64,000 nt of DNA from Styela clava (lineage: Eukaryota; Chordata; Ascidiacea; Stolidobranchia; Styelidae). Position 1 is the stretch's first letter, and every line of letters begins with the position of its first letter. A program made the position numbers and the translations under genes. Under the pieces are notes generated by a model, which had not been told where the DNA came from, searched no databases, and was given only the letters and a program-made list of their open reading frames with translations. Below, piece by piece: positions 13,007-25,981 of the stretch. The stretch is taken from NCBI RefSeq assembly GCF_964204865.1, contig NC_135256.1:19683703-19747702 (forward strand), in the 5' to 3' direction.

Positions 13007-15975
13007 CTATACTATTTTAGGAAGCACAACCTTTTGCATGTGTTTCATGACAACACTTTCTTTTGGTTTCCAGAACCTCTTCCCTTCAGCAAAATATCTT
13101 CCCTCGGCCACCGGACCAAGAGGTTTTGTATAATCCCATTCGTAATATCTCCTTCTTGAGCTGGCTTGCCGTTGTTCTTTCGAGGTAGATTTTCTTCGTG
13201 CACTTTTTATTTCATTTATTATATGATTTTTCTCACTCCGCTCTACTAGTTCCTTGATGGGAATGTCTATAAAATTAAAAGAACGACATCGTTTTGTATT
13301 AAATTTAAGCAAAATTTACCTACTCCGATTTCTTTGATTAATTAATTGATCTTACCGGTACGAAAGCTTTCCTACAGAAGTTGTCAAAGTTTTGGTGACT
13401 AAAGGTATAGGACAAAGCGCAAGAGCGTATGTATTTTTTGTCAACTTCGATGTCAACCCATCGATGTGTGGCATTCATAATTTTGAAATTATATGTGGGG
13501 TAAAGATGATTCTTCATGCTTTGCATCGGAAAATTGCATTGCGTCGTAACAAGAATCGAATACCAGTTCCAAGTTTTGAAGCTTGCGAGCTAATGTCAAA
13601 TTAGACGTAGGTCTTGTATTTATGCTTTCATATAAACGCTTTACCTGTTTTTAATCGGACGTATTCTTCTGGTATACCACTTAGTGCCTCTCCAGCATGT
13701 TCTCGCGTGAGATTAGATTTCATTTCTCTATAATGTGCAGATATTTGCCTGTAATAATTTTCATTTGGTTGCATTGTTCTTGATACTTGAACAGGAGGCA
13801 AAAGAAGTCGTCTGCGTCGAACAACAAATTTTTCTCTTTCGGTACGTGAAACAGCAGAAACCTGCTAACACGTATATATTAAAAATTATGCATATTAAAG
13901 AAAATATGTTATGGAATAAGCCATTGAAACGTACTCTTCTTGATGAAATATGAAGTTACATTCTGTCGATTGAAATTCCTTTGATTGAGTCTTACTACGC
14001 AATAAAATTATATATATCTGTGAATACGTACTACAATTTTCGTTCGTTGCCACAGGCATATGGCACCTTAGTTTTGCCAGAGCTTCTCAAATTTTGTATA
14101 TATTTTATTTCAATACTACGGACGACAACATAATGTCTGGCAGACATATTCATTGTTTCAATTTGTTACATGAAGATTATGGAACTTCCGATGCTTATGT
14201 AGCCGCAGCAACGACGCTCACCTGTCTGCTGAACGACTCTTCATCCGCCTCTTCAACGTCTTCAAGATTTGCGACGTCCAGTGCTCTTTGCACGGGATTA
14301 GGAGGCTTCGTAATTTTCTCGAGCTGTTGAATGAAGCGATTGTGTAAATATTAATTGAATGTCAATATATAATTTCAGTTGTGTTTTATTTATTTTTCAA
14401 TCGTATGTATTCTATTTGAAAATATGCTTGTATATCGAACATTCCTATTTTGTTTCTATCGAATAAAGATGGTTGTCTGGAGATTTATCTTAAAACGAAA
14501 ATCGAAAAATAATACCCGTTGAAAAGCAAATGTAATGGTCGTTTTTCTGCATATATATTTTGCATTGATGATGATTATTTATGTCAATTTTTACAAGATA
14601 AAAAATGCGGTTTGTTTTGAAAAATCGATTAAATGAAATTGAAAATTAATATGACAAACACAAAAGTTTGAGCCATTTTGTAATTTACTTTATTCTGTAT
14701 TGAAGCTTATGAAAATGTTTTGTGTTTTCTGTTGGAACGCAAGGTCGGTCGGTGCTTTGTCATAATAATGCTACATATCAATTGAGTTCCGTCGTCGAAG
14801 CACATTTGATATATTCAAATATTAGCCAATACCTGTTCGAGACGAGTCATATATATATTTATCAGACATTTAGAAAAGGAATGGACCATATTGAATTACG
14901 CGATTGCCCAAACAAATTATTAAATAGTCGCTGAGTTAACAAACCTGTAAAATACTTTCTGTAACATCACCCAAAACGTCAGAGCGGAATGTCTTGATTT
15001 GTCCATTGCGTTTGCCCTGAATAATGAAAGCATGTTGGTGATTAAAACTAATTACAAGAACATATCTCTGTATTATTCTTCAGATTAAATTTGAATGGCA
15101 GGTGAGTATTTATTTATATATACGAGTAATATGACAAACGAATTTGATTATGTAATTCTTCAAATAGGTGTTCAGCCAAATTAATCCGCCTTCTCGTACC
15201 TAAATAATTATGTTAGTGTTGTTTCTGAGTCTAACGATTCCGACGATTATATAAATACAAAAGTTTGCTCAAATTTATAGACACAAGTTTTAAATGTCCA
15301 ATGAAAGTGTTCCCACATTTAATATAAAACTGTTTTTTTTTTAATTTGGTGTTCAATAAAACAGTTAAACTCACTTCATACCAATATATATACAAGTAAA
15401 ACTTCACAAAGTATACCTTCAATGCAGAGCAAGATAAGGTAACTTACTTGTTCCAATAAAATTCGAGTTTTGATTAATCGCCTTTGCTCGGGATTACGTA
15501 TAGGTTTGTATTTATGACTTTCTTTTCTGATCTGATCAAGCGATGCTCCACCATACCGTCCAAGATTTATTAGTGGTCTTATTTCTCCGGACATTTTACT
15601 CTTCTCTTTAACCACAGTGATGCGTTGAAGTAACGCTTTTTGAAACGCTTTGATATCATCGTTTGATTGGAATATCTTTTTTGCACTTCTGCAAAACATA
15701 TACGGAGAAATTCTAGAATCTAGACTAGATCACGCAATGATAATCATTTCAGTCTATTCTAATTTCACATGTTTCTGGGGAGAGAAATGTAATTCTGTAA
15801 GTTACCTCTCCCATAAATATCGTTCCGTAGCTTTGTCGTCTTCAATTTGTCGTTTGATTGCATTTAATCTTTTAGATTCAAGTCCATTTTTCATGGAGGT
15901 AATTTTACGTTGTCTTTCGCCATGCATGTAAATTTTAGCTACTCGGCCACCGGCTGATACACTAACAGAGTCCAT
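13007..15975 (-). CDS. Unrecognised basic, helix-rich protein (six exons)
   Basis: Exons 15975-15806, 15688-15448, 15016-14945, 14323-14222, 13861-13645 and 13266-13007 join in phase (1062 nt, 353 residues plus TAG). The start is the Met of MDSVSVSAGGRVAKIY. The protein is rich in Lys, Arg and Glu, with long probably helical stretches, a short acidic segment near residues 183-192 (EDVEEADEE), and a C-terminal part with aromatic clusters (YYEWDYTKPLGPVAEGRYF, then KRFWKPKE). No signal peptide, membrane segment or catalytic motif is visible. I do not recognise the family; a cytoskeletal or ciliary role is only a guess from composition. Clean GT-AG junctions and matched phases at five introns argue strongly that the gene is real. 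Confidence 0.75.
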
Positions 15976-17339
15976 TGTACAGCATTTACCTCTACTAAGC
16001 TTGTACAAGTGTGTGTCTTGTTGTAGAACTTGTAGATTACCATAAATGTTCGCGGTATGTTGATTATAAGGTATAGTTATTCGTAAAATTCGTAGTATAT
16101 ATTTGCTAGGAATAAGGCGCAATTCATACAAAATTTCCACAAACCTATGTTTAGTTGTATAGAAAAAAGATGCGCGGATGTTAGCTGCTTTTTTACTATT
16201 TTAGCGCAGAATTTTTCATCACATCAGCCTATATAATCTAGCTTTTATTGTCAAATATAACCCCTCCTTTTGTGAATTTGCTACATAAAACAAGAAAAGA
16301 TAACCTATTCTACGAGCAATAATTAACTATGTCACGAGCAAGCGCCTGAATTGGTTTAAATCACTCGAGTCAGTTTTGAGACAATTGCCAATACGCCATT
16401 ACGAATACAATAATTATGTTATTATGTACCAAGGACAATTGTAGAAAACATTAAGATATATCCGTCTTGTAATTGAAACTCTTCCATGTAATATCTCACG
16501 CCCTACAAACATAATCAGAAACATTATCTCAGAAAACAATAGTACATCGGAGTCATTCATGCTATTGATACTGATCAAAAGATGACCGCTTCTGGATTTT
16601 CTGGTTTACCAAGGATGGTCCTCAGAAAACAACATTCTTCAATATAGATATACACATGAAAAACTATTAATAAGGCAATTTCTCGTTTTGAAATGATATG
16701 TACTGGTATACATATATGTACTATATATATCAAGAATCATGTTGTATACGAGTCGAACGAGGTTGTTGGCGGACAACTGGTCTGTTTAGAGTTAAAAACG
16801 TGTATTGAAGTATTTTTATACAGTTACAACAAAAATATATCCGTTGATCCCGGTTCATTTCCATCAAGATTCAGATAGTAGTATCACACAATCACTAAAA
16901 ATTATCACTACATCACAAACTTCTGTCATTTGCAAATATTCGTTGTATCATTCTTTTCAAACTTGCGAACATTTTGAATTCGTTTTTTATTATATTTTCA
17001 TGTGTCATAAATCCAGTGATCAAATTGTAATACCTGCTCATTGTTGAAATACTTATTTTAATCATTAGTTTTATAATTATTAGTTTTCAACCTAATATTT
17101 TGAAAAACGTTTTAGGAATATATATACGGTAATAAGATATCTCAACGCACTTTTCCGTGAACTTTTATCTCGGGACATTTTATCCCAAACAATACAGACG
17201 TGATTAACATGAAACAGTACAAACCATTTTAACCAGATTAACAGAGTTTGTGCAGGCCGGTCAACGTTTTAGTGAAATAATCGTATCCCATAAATTTACA
17301 TCGTTTCTATTCATCTGTAACGTTAGCGAAATACATCAT
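15976..17339. other. Intergenic
   Basis: Upstream flank of the unrecognised gene. AT-rich with alternating ATAT runs near 16700-16740. No exon or repeat family recognised. Confidence 0.4.
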
Positions 17340-17575
17340 AAATAATTAGAAAATTACTGGCAACAAGAGGGCTTTGCTCAAATATGTGGACACGTTGAGC
17401 CACATAATTTTGATGACGTCATAGCGAAAAATGAAAGTAATAGCCTTCTAGAGAAACAGTCTATTCTAACCACTAAAAATTTCAAAGCAATTGGTCCAGT
17501 ATTCAAAAAGAAAAGCGATTTCATAAAAACGTGTCAAAGAACAACAAAAACAACATAACAACAAAACGATCGTTA
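17340..17575. repeat. Dispersed repeat, family R2, copy 1
   Basis: This stretch resembles, in reverse orientation, DNA at 59640-59940. Shared pieces include CAATTGGTCCAGTA, GCGATTT, AATAGCCTTCTAG, and an end with CAACAAGAGGGCTTTGCTC. A third partial relative lies around 57450-57560. No coding potential is visible; it is probably a non-autonomous transposon remnant. Confidence 0.5.
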
Positions 17576-17869
17576 TTTCCACTACATGTCCAATAATTCA
17601 AGAGACAATCAATTAATCTTGTCAATTAATGCTTCGAAAGATTTATACTTCATGAGATCTTCCCGTACTCAGTTTTGAAATAATAACAGTGCAATAGACT
17701 GCCACATTTTCCAGTTTGTCATTTGCATTGTTAAAGATTTATTCAGATCTTCGCGGAAAATTGGAAACAATCCAGTACAAACGTGTATTGTTACCTTGAA
17801 GATATAAGCTACTGAAACCAAAATTACATAGTTACAGAAGATAGACTATTTGTTTATGTTGTCATGTTT

Positions 17870-17985
17870 AATCCGGGGGCAGGAAAACCGATGTGGAGAC
17901 TCAGACATATATATGTCGAACCACGGCTTCTCGCCTGGTTATGTGGGGAACGCCGTAACCGACTATATAGACGAGGGATCCGGCG
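17870..17985. repeat. Dispersed repeat, family R1, copy 1
   Basis: A segment with the pattern GGGGGCAGGAAAACCGAT, then an ATATATGTCGAACCACGG block and a CTTCTCGCCTGGTTA block. Related segments lie near 23945, 31655, 59945 and, inverted, near 35030-35110. It may be SINE-like, but no tRNA-type promoter was identified. Confidence 0.5.
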
Positions 17986-17997
17986 GAGGCTGTAGGG

Positions 17998-18435
17998 CAG
18001 GGGTCGGCAACCTACGGCCCGCGGAGTAATATAATCCGGCCTGCGACGCTTCACTAAATTATAGTAACAAAGCGGCTGTTTTGACGATTATATTCTTTAC
18101 GTAACAAAATTTATTGTGAGAGTAAATGATATTTTAATCTATCAAGTATAAACTTCGCCTATAATTTAATTATAATTTGACAAATGGCAACAAAAGCAGA
18201 AAAGTCGATCCTAAAGGTAAAGGGTTCAATGGCGCCGAAAATATTCAAATATAATTTTTTGAGATGCAATGCAATGAGGAAATAAATCTATATTCCATTC
18301 GAGAGATGTATCACTGCTTGATTTTTATTATAAAAAGTATCATCGGTTCGTTTTTCAACTTTCTAAAAATATGTGCGGCCCGCCAATGACTTGCAACCCT
18401 TCATTTTGGCCCGCGAGCGACAAATAGTTGCCCTG
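17998..18435. mobile_element. Non-autonomous hAT-type element
   Basis: The 438-bp element starts CAGGGGTCGGCAACCTACGG and ends in an inverted relative of that (GTTGCCCTG). This matches the well-known hAT terminus pattern CAGGG...GGCAAC...CGGCCCGC. It is flanked by 8-bp near-duplications: CTGTAGGG at 17990-17997 and CAGTAGGG at 18436-18443 (7 of 8 match), the hAT target-duplication length. The interior is AT-rich with no transposase, so it is a deletion derivative. Confidence 0.8.
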
Positions 18436-18869
18436 CAGTAGGGTGTGCACCAAACCGAATTGAACACAATTGAAACTATGCACCAAAATGATTTTAAACG
18501 CCGTCTCGTTTGCATACTTTTCCCTTTTAAAGAAAATTCCTTGTTAATTTATTTTCAGTCACGGGGTGTTTTAACTTTCTTGTATATGAGCTGTTTGATC
18601 AGGATTCATAATGGAATTTGGAATCTACCAAGTAACTTCGTGCTCTGCGAATTCTAATTTTTGCAATTGGTTATATATTAATTACCTTGGACTTTCTAGC
18701 CTCTGGTTTGTGTTTGTTATAATAGTGGAATACCATAAAATATGGTAAATACACAATAGACTTATGTATGTTTTTTGGAATGATGAACGAGTGCGGAGGG
18801 TACGAGTGCTGAAAGCTTCCATCCAGAAAGAGCCGCGGGCAATGAATGATTGGGAACCACGCAATAGAG

Positions 18870-20149
18870 CATTGATTTTCAACCTTTTTTGTACCGCGGA
18901 ACACTTTTTTTAATCTGATATTGTGGCGGAACACCAAACGAAATTTTTGGAAATAAACTATAATATACAATTAACTGACGTCGATCATTTTGGCATGAAA
19001 ATAAAATAACGAAATCAATAATATAGCTTGTCAACTTTAGGAAAAGACGTGATACATTCCGATTCAGAGCTACAAGAGCTAAAGTACGGTATAAATGAAT
19101 GTTTTTGCAAGTTTGCTTATGAATACTATGGTTACGGTAGCTAGAAACAGAAATGGTATTTTAGTGTGATATTTGGGTCTGTTTCGATGAGTTTCAAATA
19201 TTTTATTCTGTAATTGAGGAGAGACAAACACGCAGCTCTTTCTCAACGGCTCTCAATTTCTCGCGTTTTTTTTTTTATACGCAACAGGAGTCCAGAAGGT
19301 CGGAGGTCGATTTGGAAATTAATAGAATCATTGGCAGCAAAGCAATTTTTACTGTTTAATTTCGTCATAATCGCTACTTTTTTGCCCCCTGAACGTTTTC
19401 ATATTACCGCTTTTGTTCTTGTGCGCAAGTATTAATTCGTGCCGATCGGCGAAGATCGAAGTTTCATATTTTGGTATAAATATGCGTTCACATCGGCGAC
19501 AGATGTTAATGACATCCTGAATGTTGATTTAAAAGCTGAAATAAAGGCATTTCTACGTGGTCATTAGGCGAGATGACGATGAAGAGCACTTCTTTAACGA
19601 TATCTTACATGCGCGACCTGATGCCAAAAAAATTGTAAACAATTTTTTGCCCAATTGCTTTTGTGCTGATTAGACGCTGATTAGAATTATTCACCTCGAG
19701 TTTTAACGTTTTCTTTTCCAACAAAACAATACCGCGGCCATTATCATAGCTAAAATCGTTACCTACAAATTCACAATTTTATTTACGGAATATGCAAATT
19801 CAACTCTTCACTTGACGATTTTGATGATGCCACGCCCTAATTATTACTGCAAGAAAAGCTTCAAAATGCAACGAATGTAATCAACTCCGATGATGACTCC
19901 ATTCATGGTAGAGTATAATGTTCACATATTTGAAACATTATTTGGCCAAGAATGGAATGGGATCACTAAAAATACACGCCGAGATAAAGTCTATTAAAAG
20001 GGAATATGGCCTGTCTCTTCCTATCTGGTTACAAGTTTTTTATACCGACTTTCCAAAACTCTCACTCGCCGTTTTCAAATCGACTCCATCTATATTATTC
20101 GAATGACGTTCGAACCGGTGTTCCGCGGAACACCGGTTGAAAATCACTG
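18870..20149. mobile_element. hAT-type element, decayed
   Basis: About 1.28 kb between CATTGATTTTCAACC at 18870 and the reverse complement of CAGTGATTTTCAACC ending at 20149. Inside both ends lies CCGCGGAACAC or its complement, so the inverted termini extend ~30 bp with mismatches. The interior has only short broken frames. No clear 8-bp target duplication was found, so the outer edges are approximate. Confidence 0.65.
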
Positions 20150-21564
20150 TATTGCTTCTTAATTAAAATACTACAAACCAGCTGGGGTACTAGCATTCTT
20201 CTCACAAATGATCTACCACCACGAGATACAATCCTGGGGTTCTGGTGAACCAGAATTGCGACTTCGAGCATGGTCCAAACGCTGGAACAATGAAACAATG
20301 AAACGACCCGAGCAATGTCCTAATCCACTGACAGTCGACTTAAATTGAAGAAAAAAATGGACGCAATGCAATTATTATAATCATTATATATTCAAACAAT
20401 CTGGTCGATTCTCTGTGTCACACATAATATTCAACCGATTTACATATATATACATCCATAAAACCTATGATTTTAAAACAAACGTGTAACCGCAGAAACA
20501 GACTGTGGTGACTGTCACTTATTCAATCATCAATAAAAGGCATCCCTACATAAACTATGGCAAGTAAACTATTAATAAGGACAACTTTTAAATAATCTCA
20601 TAGTATTGACTCTATTCAGCAAATACAAAAGAATGGCGTAAACAAGCGGTGCACTAGGAAAACATTGGATTACACTCATACAGTATGCAAAACCAAAAAA
20701 ATGTGTTTGTGATCGATATTCCAACGATAATGGATACATGACAAAAACCATATTTGTTGTCAAGACACAGCATAAGTTGAAATTTTACTCTATATTACCT
20801 ACAAATAAAAACGAAGCTAATAATATTCTCTGAAAAAAATAGATTAATCTTAGAGAAAATTAATTTTACTTGAAAAACCGGTTTTATTGCACTGTTAATT
20901 AACGATATTCATGGTGGCAAATTGACCACAAATTCCTAATCTGGAAATGATTCAAAGTGCCCAAAGAAATACAAAATCAGCAAAAAACAATATGCACTTT
21001 TCTTTTCATGAAATTGATAAAATATGTTTCAAAAATTGATTAAGTGAGAATGATTCCATCCAAACTAAGAAGATAACTTTAACAAAAACGTCATAAGCGC
21101 CTGAGGTGCTAAAATCATCAGAAACTAAACTCTCATAGTATGGGAATTTGCAGCTGCATTATAACTAGCTTGTACTTGAATAAAATCACCATAGACTAAT
21201 GCAATATACAAGCATCTAAATTAAGCAGTAGAGTAGACATTAATTAAAAAAAGTTCGTCATCATACATTCACAGTATGGCATAATATATCTTGACAGGCT
21301 TGACCTATGCTAACATAACAAGCAATATCGCCAATAAGCAAAGGACTATAATAAATTTGATATGTTTCTGATACTAAATATAACAATATTCTTGAGAAAA
21401 TATAGCTTACCAAGTTTCACTGACTGAGTATCATAAGTAAGGTTCAACATTTAAGTAACAACAGATAAAGACAGATAAAGAAAAACTCTGCAAGTCCTAT
21501 TCAATAACAACAGTATGAATTATGCATAATCACTGAATATTGAAAACAAAACCTAAATCAAAAC
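20150..21564. other. Intergenic, 3' flank of TMBIM4
   Basis: AT-rich sequence with no exon or repeat I could support. The TMBIM4 3' UTR presumably occupies its right-hand part. Confidence 0.4.
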
Positions 21565-24542
21565 CTATTTATTGTTCATTTTGCTGAGAATGCGAAGCGT
21601 TTCCATGAATAAGTTGATGACATCGAGATATAGATTGATCGATGCAACAATGTATTCCTCAGGAGAAAGACGTTTCATGATAAGATGAGTATCGTAAATG
21701 ATGAACATGCAGAACAATAAGGCGCCAGCACTAGCACAAAACATTTCGAAGGTGTCATTGTGAAAGAAAATCTAAAAATATCAATTCACATAAATATGAA
21801 ATATATTATATTAAATTAAAATAATTTGAAACGAATGCGAATTTTAAGTTGACGATTTGACACTGAAATTATACATGATAATAAAAAGATATATACAAAG
21901 AAGAAATGTCAACGCTATGTTCATATCTGTAGCGAGAAAAGATTTTCATAGCCTTGGGCAAGAAAGGCCATGAGATTACTTGATAGTGAATTGGTAATGC
22001 CACAATTTCTAGCCTGTTTTTCCGATCAGGTTTTAGAAGGGGTTGCCCAAGCTTTATGACTGAATGTAGTTTACGAATGATTGCGCAGGCCACTTGACAT
22101 GGTAGTTATTTTCTAGTTTTCACAACACTGACTCAGTGGCTCAGATTTTAGGAGACATCGAGTTGTTTGGTATATCTAATTTAGGGCTAGAAGACCTTGC
22201 TGCAGAATAACTATGATTATTCATGCTAATGGACTGGGATGATCTATTACCGATCATCTGTCCAGTGAACATAGAGTCTAGCAATCATTATCACCCTCCA
22301 AACACAATCACCCTTCCACAGGATAAGGGGGCTAAAATGCAGGAACTGGCAAAATGGAACTTGTCAATGTCACTTCACCTCACTTATTGATACTCACTTG
22401 CAAAATTCCAGTGCCAACCAGAACCCATAAACCAACAAAGAGAGCAGCTCCCCAAGATGAATAATCCCTCTTGCTTTGTAAAGTATAAGATGTGAGAATG
22501 CAGAAAACTGACAGGGTAAGGATGAATGCTTGTAGAACAATTTCCACTCTTAAATTGATGAAAAAGTATAGTTACTACTGAACTCTATTATCTCTAAATG
22601 TTTCAGAGTGTCAATTTAATTTTTACTTTACTTAAACTACAAAATATGCACTTCTAGTTGGCCTGCAATTTTTGCATATGCCATTCCTAACCCCCACCTG
22701 ACTACGTCAACAAAAAAATATGTCCTTACGACGTCACAGTGGTGTAATAAAGACCTCCAAAGTGTGCGGATGGTCGTCCAATACACGCAGACGATCCCGA
22801 TATTAGAAAGACCGCTGGCATATAGTGACTTCCTCATCGTCGGCGCAGATGCCGTTTCGTAGATCGAAGCTATATTTTGGCAAGCTGAATGACGTGATTG
22901 TGATGTCGTAAAAACATCATTTTTGCATAGCGTAGTCAGGTGGAGGTTAGGAATAACATATGCAAAATTATGCTACGCCCACCGAAAGTAATTGTGGTAC
23001 TAAACTATACTAACCCAATAAAAGCACACTTACTTGAAAAAGGTGACATATGTAGCAACAGTATAGGATTCGACAAGTGTAAATGCAAGTAGTAGATACA
23101 TATTTGTAGGATGTTCATGTCTTTTCAAAAGTAATGCAAATATCAATCCAATTGATAAAACCATTGTCACAATGAGAACAGGTTGACTGAAATAAAAAGT
23201 AATGTGTATTCAAATGACGAAATCTTAAAAATTACTCAATCAATTTATTCTTCATAGAAATATTCAATTTATATGAATTAAATTTGACTTAGTGCAAGAA
23301 TGCAACAGTGAAAAAAATATAGTCAACTTAGGTGACTGATAAGTTTCAATTAAGAAGCACACATATTTATTGCAATTGCACTTATCATATTTTTACACAC
23401 ATAGTTTATGAATAATGAAGTGTTAAACGGAAGTTATACGGAGCATTACTTCGCGAATTATGGCACACACAAAATTTCAGACATACAAACAGCCAAAACA
23501 AAATAGCTGTGTGAGAAGAAACTTTTTAATAACTTTGTTACCAATCAAACCAGCTTCCTGTCAGTAACAAGAAAAAATGATAACATTATCATAAAATAAA
23601 GACGATAAAATTCAAAGTTACTTCGGCCAAAAAAAGTTTGACATAGCGTACAACAAATTTCATTTTCAAACCTGTTCTGAGCAAAATTTTTCAACGTATC
23701 CACACTGATGAATAGTGCACACATCACAGTTGTTATTGCTAGTTGAGCAGTCAAGATGCAGTAGACTTTTCTGAGGAATCCTGTCAAAATATTAGGTTAA
23801 CACAAAATCGGGGTGTCATGGCTGCCTATCGCTTGATATTATAGTCAATTTATCTGTTTATGGCAAAATTAGTGAAATTGGCTAATTTAACAGAATCGAA
23901 ATGATCAGAGTCGTTCGTCTTAGGATTCAGGAGGATTTACATATTTATCCTGGGGGAGAGGAAAACCGATTAGTCAGCTTAATCATATGGTGAACCACGG
24001 CCTCTCATCCAGTTACCAGTCCATGTCGGGTATGGGATTAGTTGGCCAGTTATTTGTTTTCGGAAGCATGGACTTGACAGTGGAGGAAGGCGTAACTGAC
24101 CAGCAGTTACGTGAACCACCCCACGGCAACGATGAGTCCAGCACCCCGGAGCCAAGTCGGTATACGAGTCTTCCAGCATCTGAGCATAATGCACTACTAT
24201 AATTCTGCATGATTTCAGTAGCTCTGGCCATTTCAGTGGTCACTGTGACTTCGCTGAGAAGTAGGTAAACCTCTTTTACTTACGAGTGAATGCAAATGCA
24301 CTTGCATCAAGCAAATACTCATAATATCCGATAAATGATCCTAGTATACCCACTATTACTGAGTACTGAGCAGTAAGTAGCCTATCGTTTTATTGGTATA
24401 CATACAGTGTACAAGCATATAAATCTCATTACATAGTTTCAAAAAGTGATTTACCAAGCCTGACACCCATGGTTGCCTGTTTGACATTTGTTCCATAGTT
24501 GAAATCATCTTCAATTGATGACGGTTCAGTTGTTAGATTCAT
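21565..24542 (-). CDS. TMBIM4: Lifeguard 4 / TMBIM4-like Bax-inhibitor-family membrane protein
   Basis: Five exons, 24542-24455, 23780-23672, 23186-23034, 22548-22398 and 21771-21565, join in phase (708 nt, 235 residues, close to the ~238 usual for TMBIM4). The N-terminus carries the family pattern SIEDDFNYG, followed by [12 protein letters not shown] at the first membrane segment and several more hydrophobic helices. The C-terminal half has [28 protein letters not shown] and [15 protein letters not shown], all typical of this subfamily. The Asp residues in YDTH and LYLD correspond to the di-aspartyl pair implicated in pH-sensitive calcium leak in the family. Members are Golgi/ER multi-pass proteins that modulate calcium and apoptosis; that role here is by family. 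The intron at 22549-23033 is largely one MITE. Confidence 0.93.
22625..23016. mobile_element. MITE family M copy C, inside a TMBIM4 intron
   Basis: The right end reads, on the minus strand, GGGTTAGTATAGTTTAGTAC, then a block resembling CGGTGGGCGTAGC. The left end carries ACTTCTAGTTGGCC. Internal blocks (CCTAACCCCCACCTGACTACG, GACGTCACAGTG, TCGTCGGCGCAGATGCC) recur in copies A, B and D. Non-coding. The outermost left bases are eroded, so that boundary is approximate. Confidence 0.7.
23945..24245. repeat. Dispersed repeat, family R1, copy 2
   Basis: Begins with TCCTGGGGGAGAGGAAAACC and continues with an ATATGGTGAACCACGGCC block and TCCATGTCGGGTATGG. It lies in TMBIM4 intron 1. It is GC-richer than its surroundings, which leaves open frames of 71-76 codons on both strands; overlap in several frames and recurrence elsewhere say repeat rather than gene. 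Confidence 0.55.
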
Positions 24543-25981
24543 GGCTTCTTATGGCAGTATGGAAATATTGTGAGTTCCAAAAAATTAAAACCTCCTAGAT
24601 TTCTGGATTTAGTCTATAGATATACTAGATACAGCTGTATTGTAAAGAAGCAAATAATATTCAGATATTAGGGTTTTAAAAAAGACTATATACTGATATA
24701 TAAGATATCGTATATTCTGATATTAGTGTTATAATGGTATAATAAAGTCTATATCGAGGTAATAATCCAATAATCACACAACACACATTTACAACTTTCA
24801 AAAATATCATACCTCCAATTATTACATAAATAATAAAACTATACATAAATCACTAGACCTATTCCAAAAACATTTCACTCAACTTTCGGTCTTACGTGTT
24901 TTAATTTTAAGATTAATCTATTATATTTGCTTAGCCTATATGCTAAAACAATAAGTCTGACAGTCTGAATAAATATCCGAGTATAACTGCAGATTCGGGG
25001 ATTGCAAGTAGTACCAAGTACCGTAGTTTTTCAAACATGCCTTAATTTATTCAAAGACTTCCAGACTATCTTTACACCCTCAGGCCACATTGTTTCGACC
25101 GCACCGTGTGCGAACGCTGCTGATTCATTCAATTTTGAGATTTGTGTACAGTAAGCGAAGAAAGTAAATCGCCAACCTCGTGACATTAAATGGAATCAAA
25201 AAACGGATTATAGAATTAACAAATTCTCGACTGTGGGACTAGAAACTTACAATTGGGATGCAAATATGGGAGAAATTTCAACCGATCTACTGCATGCATG
25301 CATGAAAATGCGCCCAAACAAATTCAAGCTTGGACTGCCAGACTTATAAATAGGACCGAATATACAAAAGTTTTAATGCCTGATTGTGATATTTGAGAAC
25401 TGAAAATCGATGTTTACTTTTTTGTGTGGGCATCATAGTCTATTTTATGACAATCACTGGATAGTTTTTTTTATTTTTTTTGAAGCATAAAAAGCCGGCA
25501 TAAGTTTGTACCTTTTATCCAGAAATTTTTTTGTTTGTTTGTTTACATGCAGTTTCACCAGAGGCCTAGCAAGATTTTTTTGGGTGTTCAAACAAACATC
25601 TACCAGTAATTGAAATCATATATTCAGGGTCCAACTTCATAATCAAATTATGTGCAATTATTAACAAACAAAATAGTGAACTGAATAGCGGGTGTGTGTG
25701 CGATGTGTGAGACAGCATGTAAACGAACAAATTGTTTTTAAATGAAAATGTGTAAACCTATGCTGGCATTTAGTGCTTAAAAATATAAAAAACAAACTAT
25801 CGAGTGAATGCCATAAAATTCGACTCTATACAGATATATAACGTCTACACAATAATGAAAACATCAATTGTCAGTTCTAAAAGGTTTACAGAAATGAACT
25901 CTTCAGATTATACATAAAACGTGAACTTAATCGTCTAAAATCTAGACGTCTCTATAGCAACTTCATGGTACAAAATTTTTC
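24543..25981. other. Upstream flank of TMBIM4
   Basis: Between the TMBIM4 start codon and the first MITE terminus. No gene visible. Presumably holds the TMBIM4 promoter; no TATA box can be assigned with confidence. Confidence 0.4.

Noticed and set aside
13338-13655. Open frames between the last two exons of the unrecognised gene
   Set aside because: Stops interrupt the frame implied by the flanking phases, while the exons at 13861-13645 and 13266-13007 join directly (phase 1 to phase 1).
23979-24243. Overlapping 71-76-codon frames on both strands
   Set aside because: Caused by the higher GC content of an R1 repeat copy inside a TMBIM4 intron; the known exons splice across it.
24284-24330. 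Possible extra TMBIM4 exon near a donor-like CTTAC
   Set aside because: Exon 1 (ends phase 1) and exon 2 (starts phase 1) already match the family sequence continuously.
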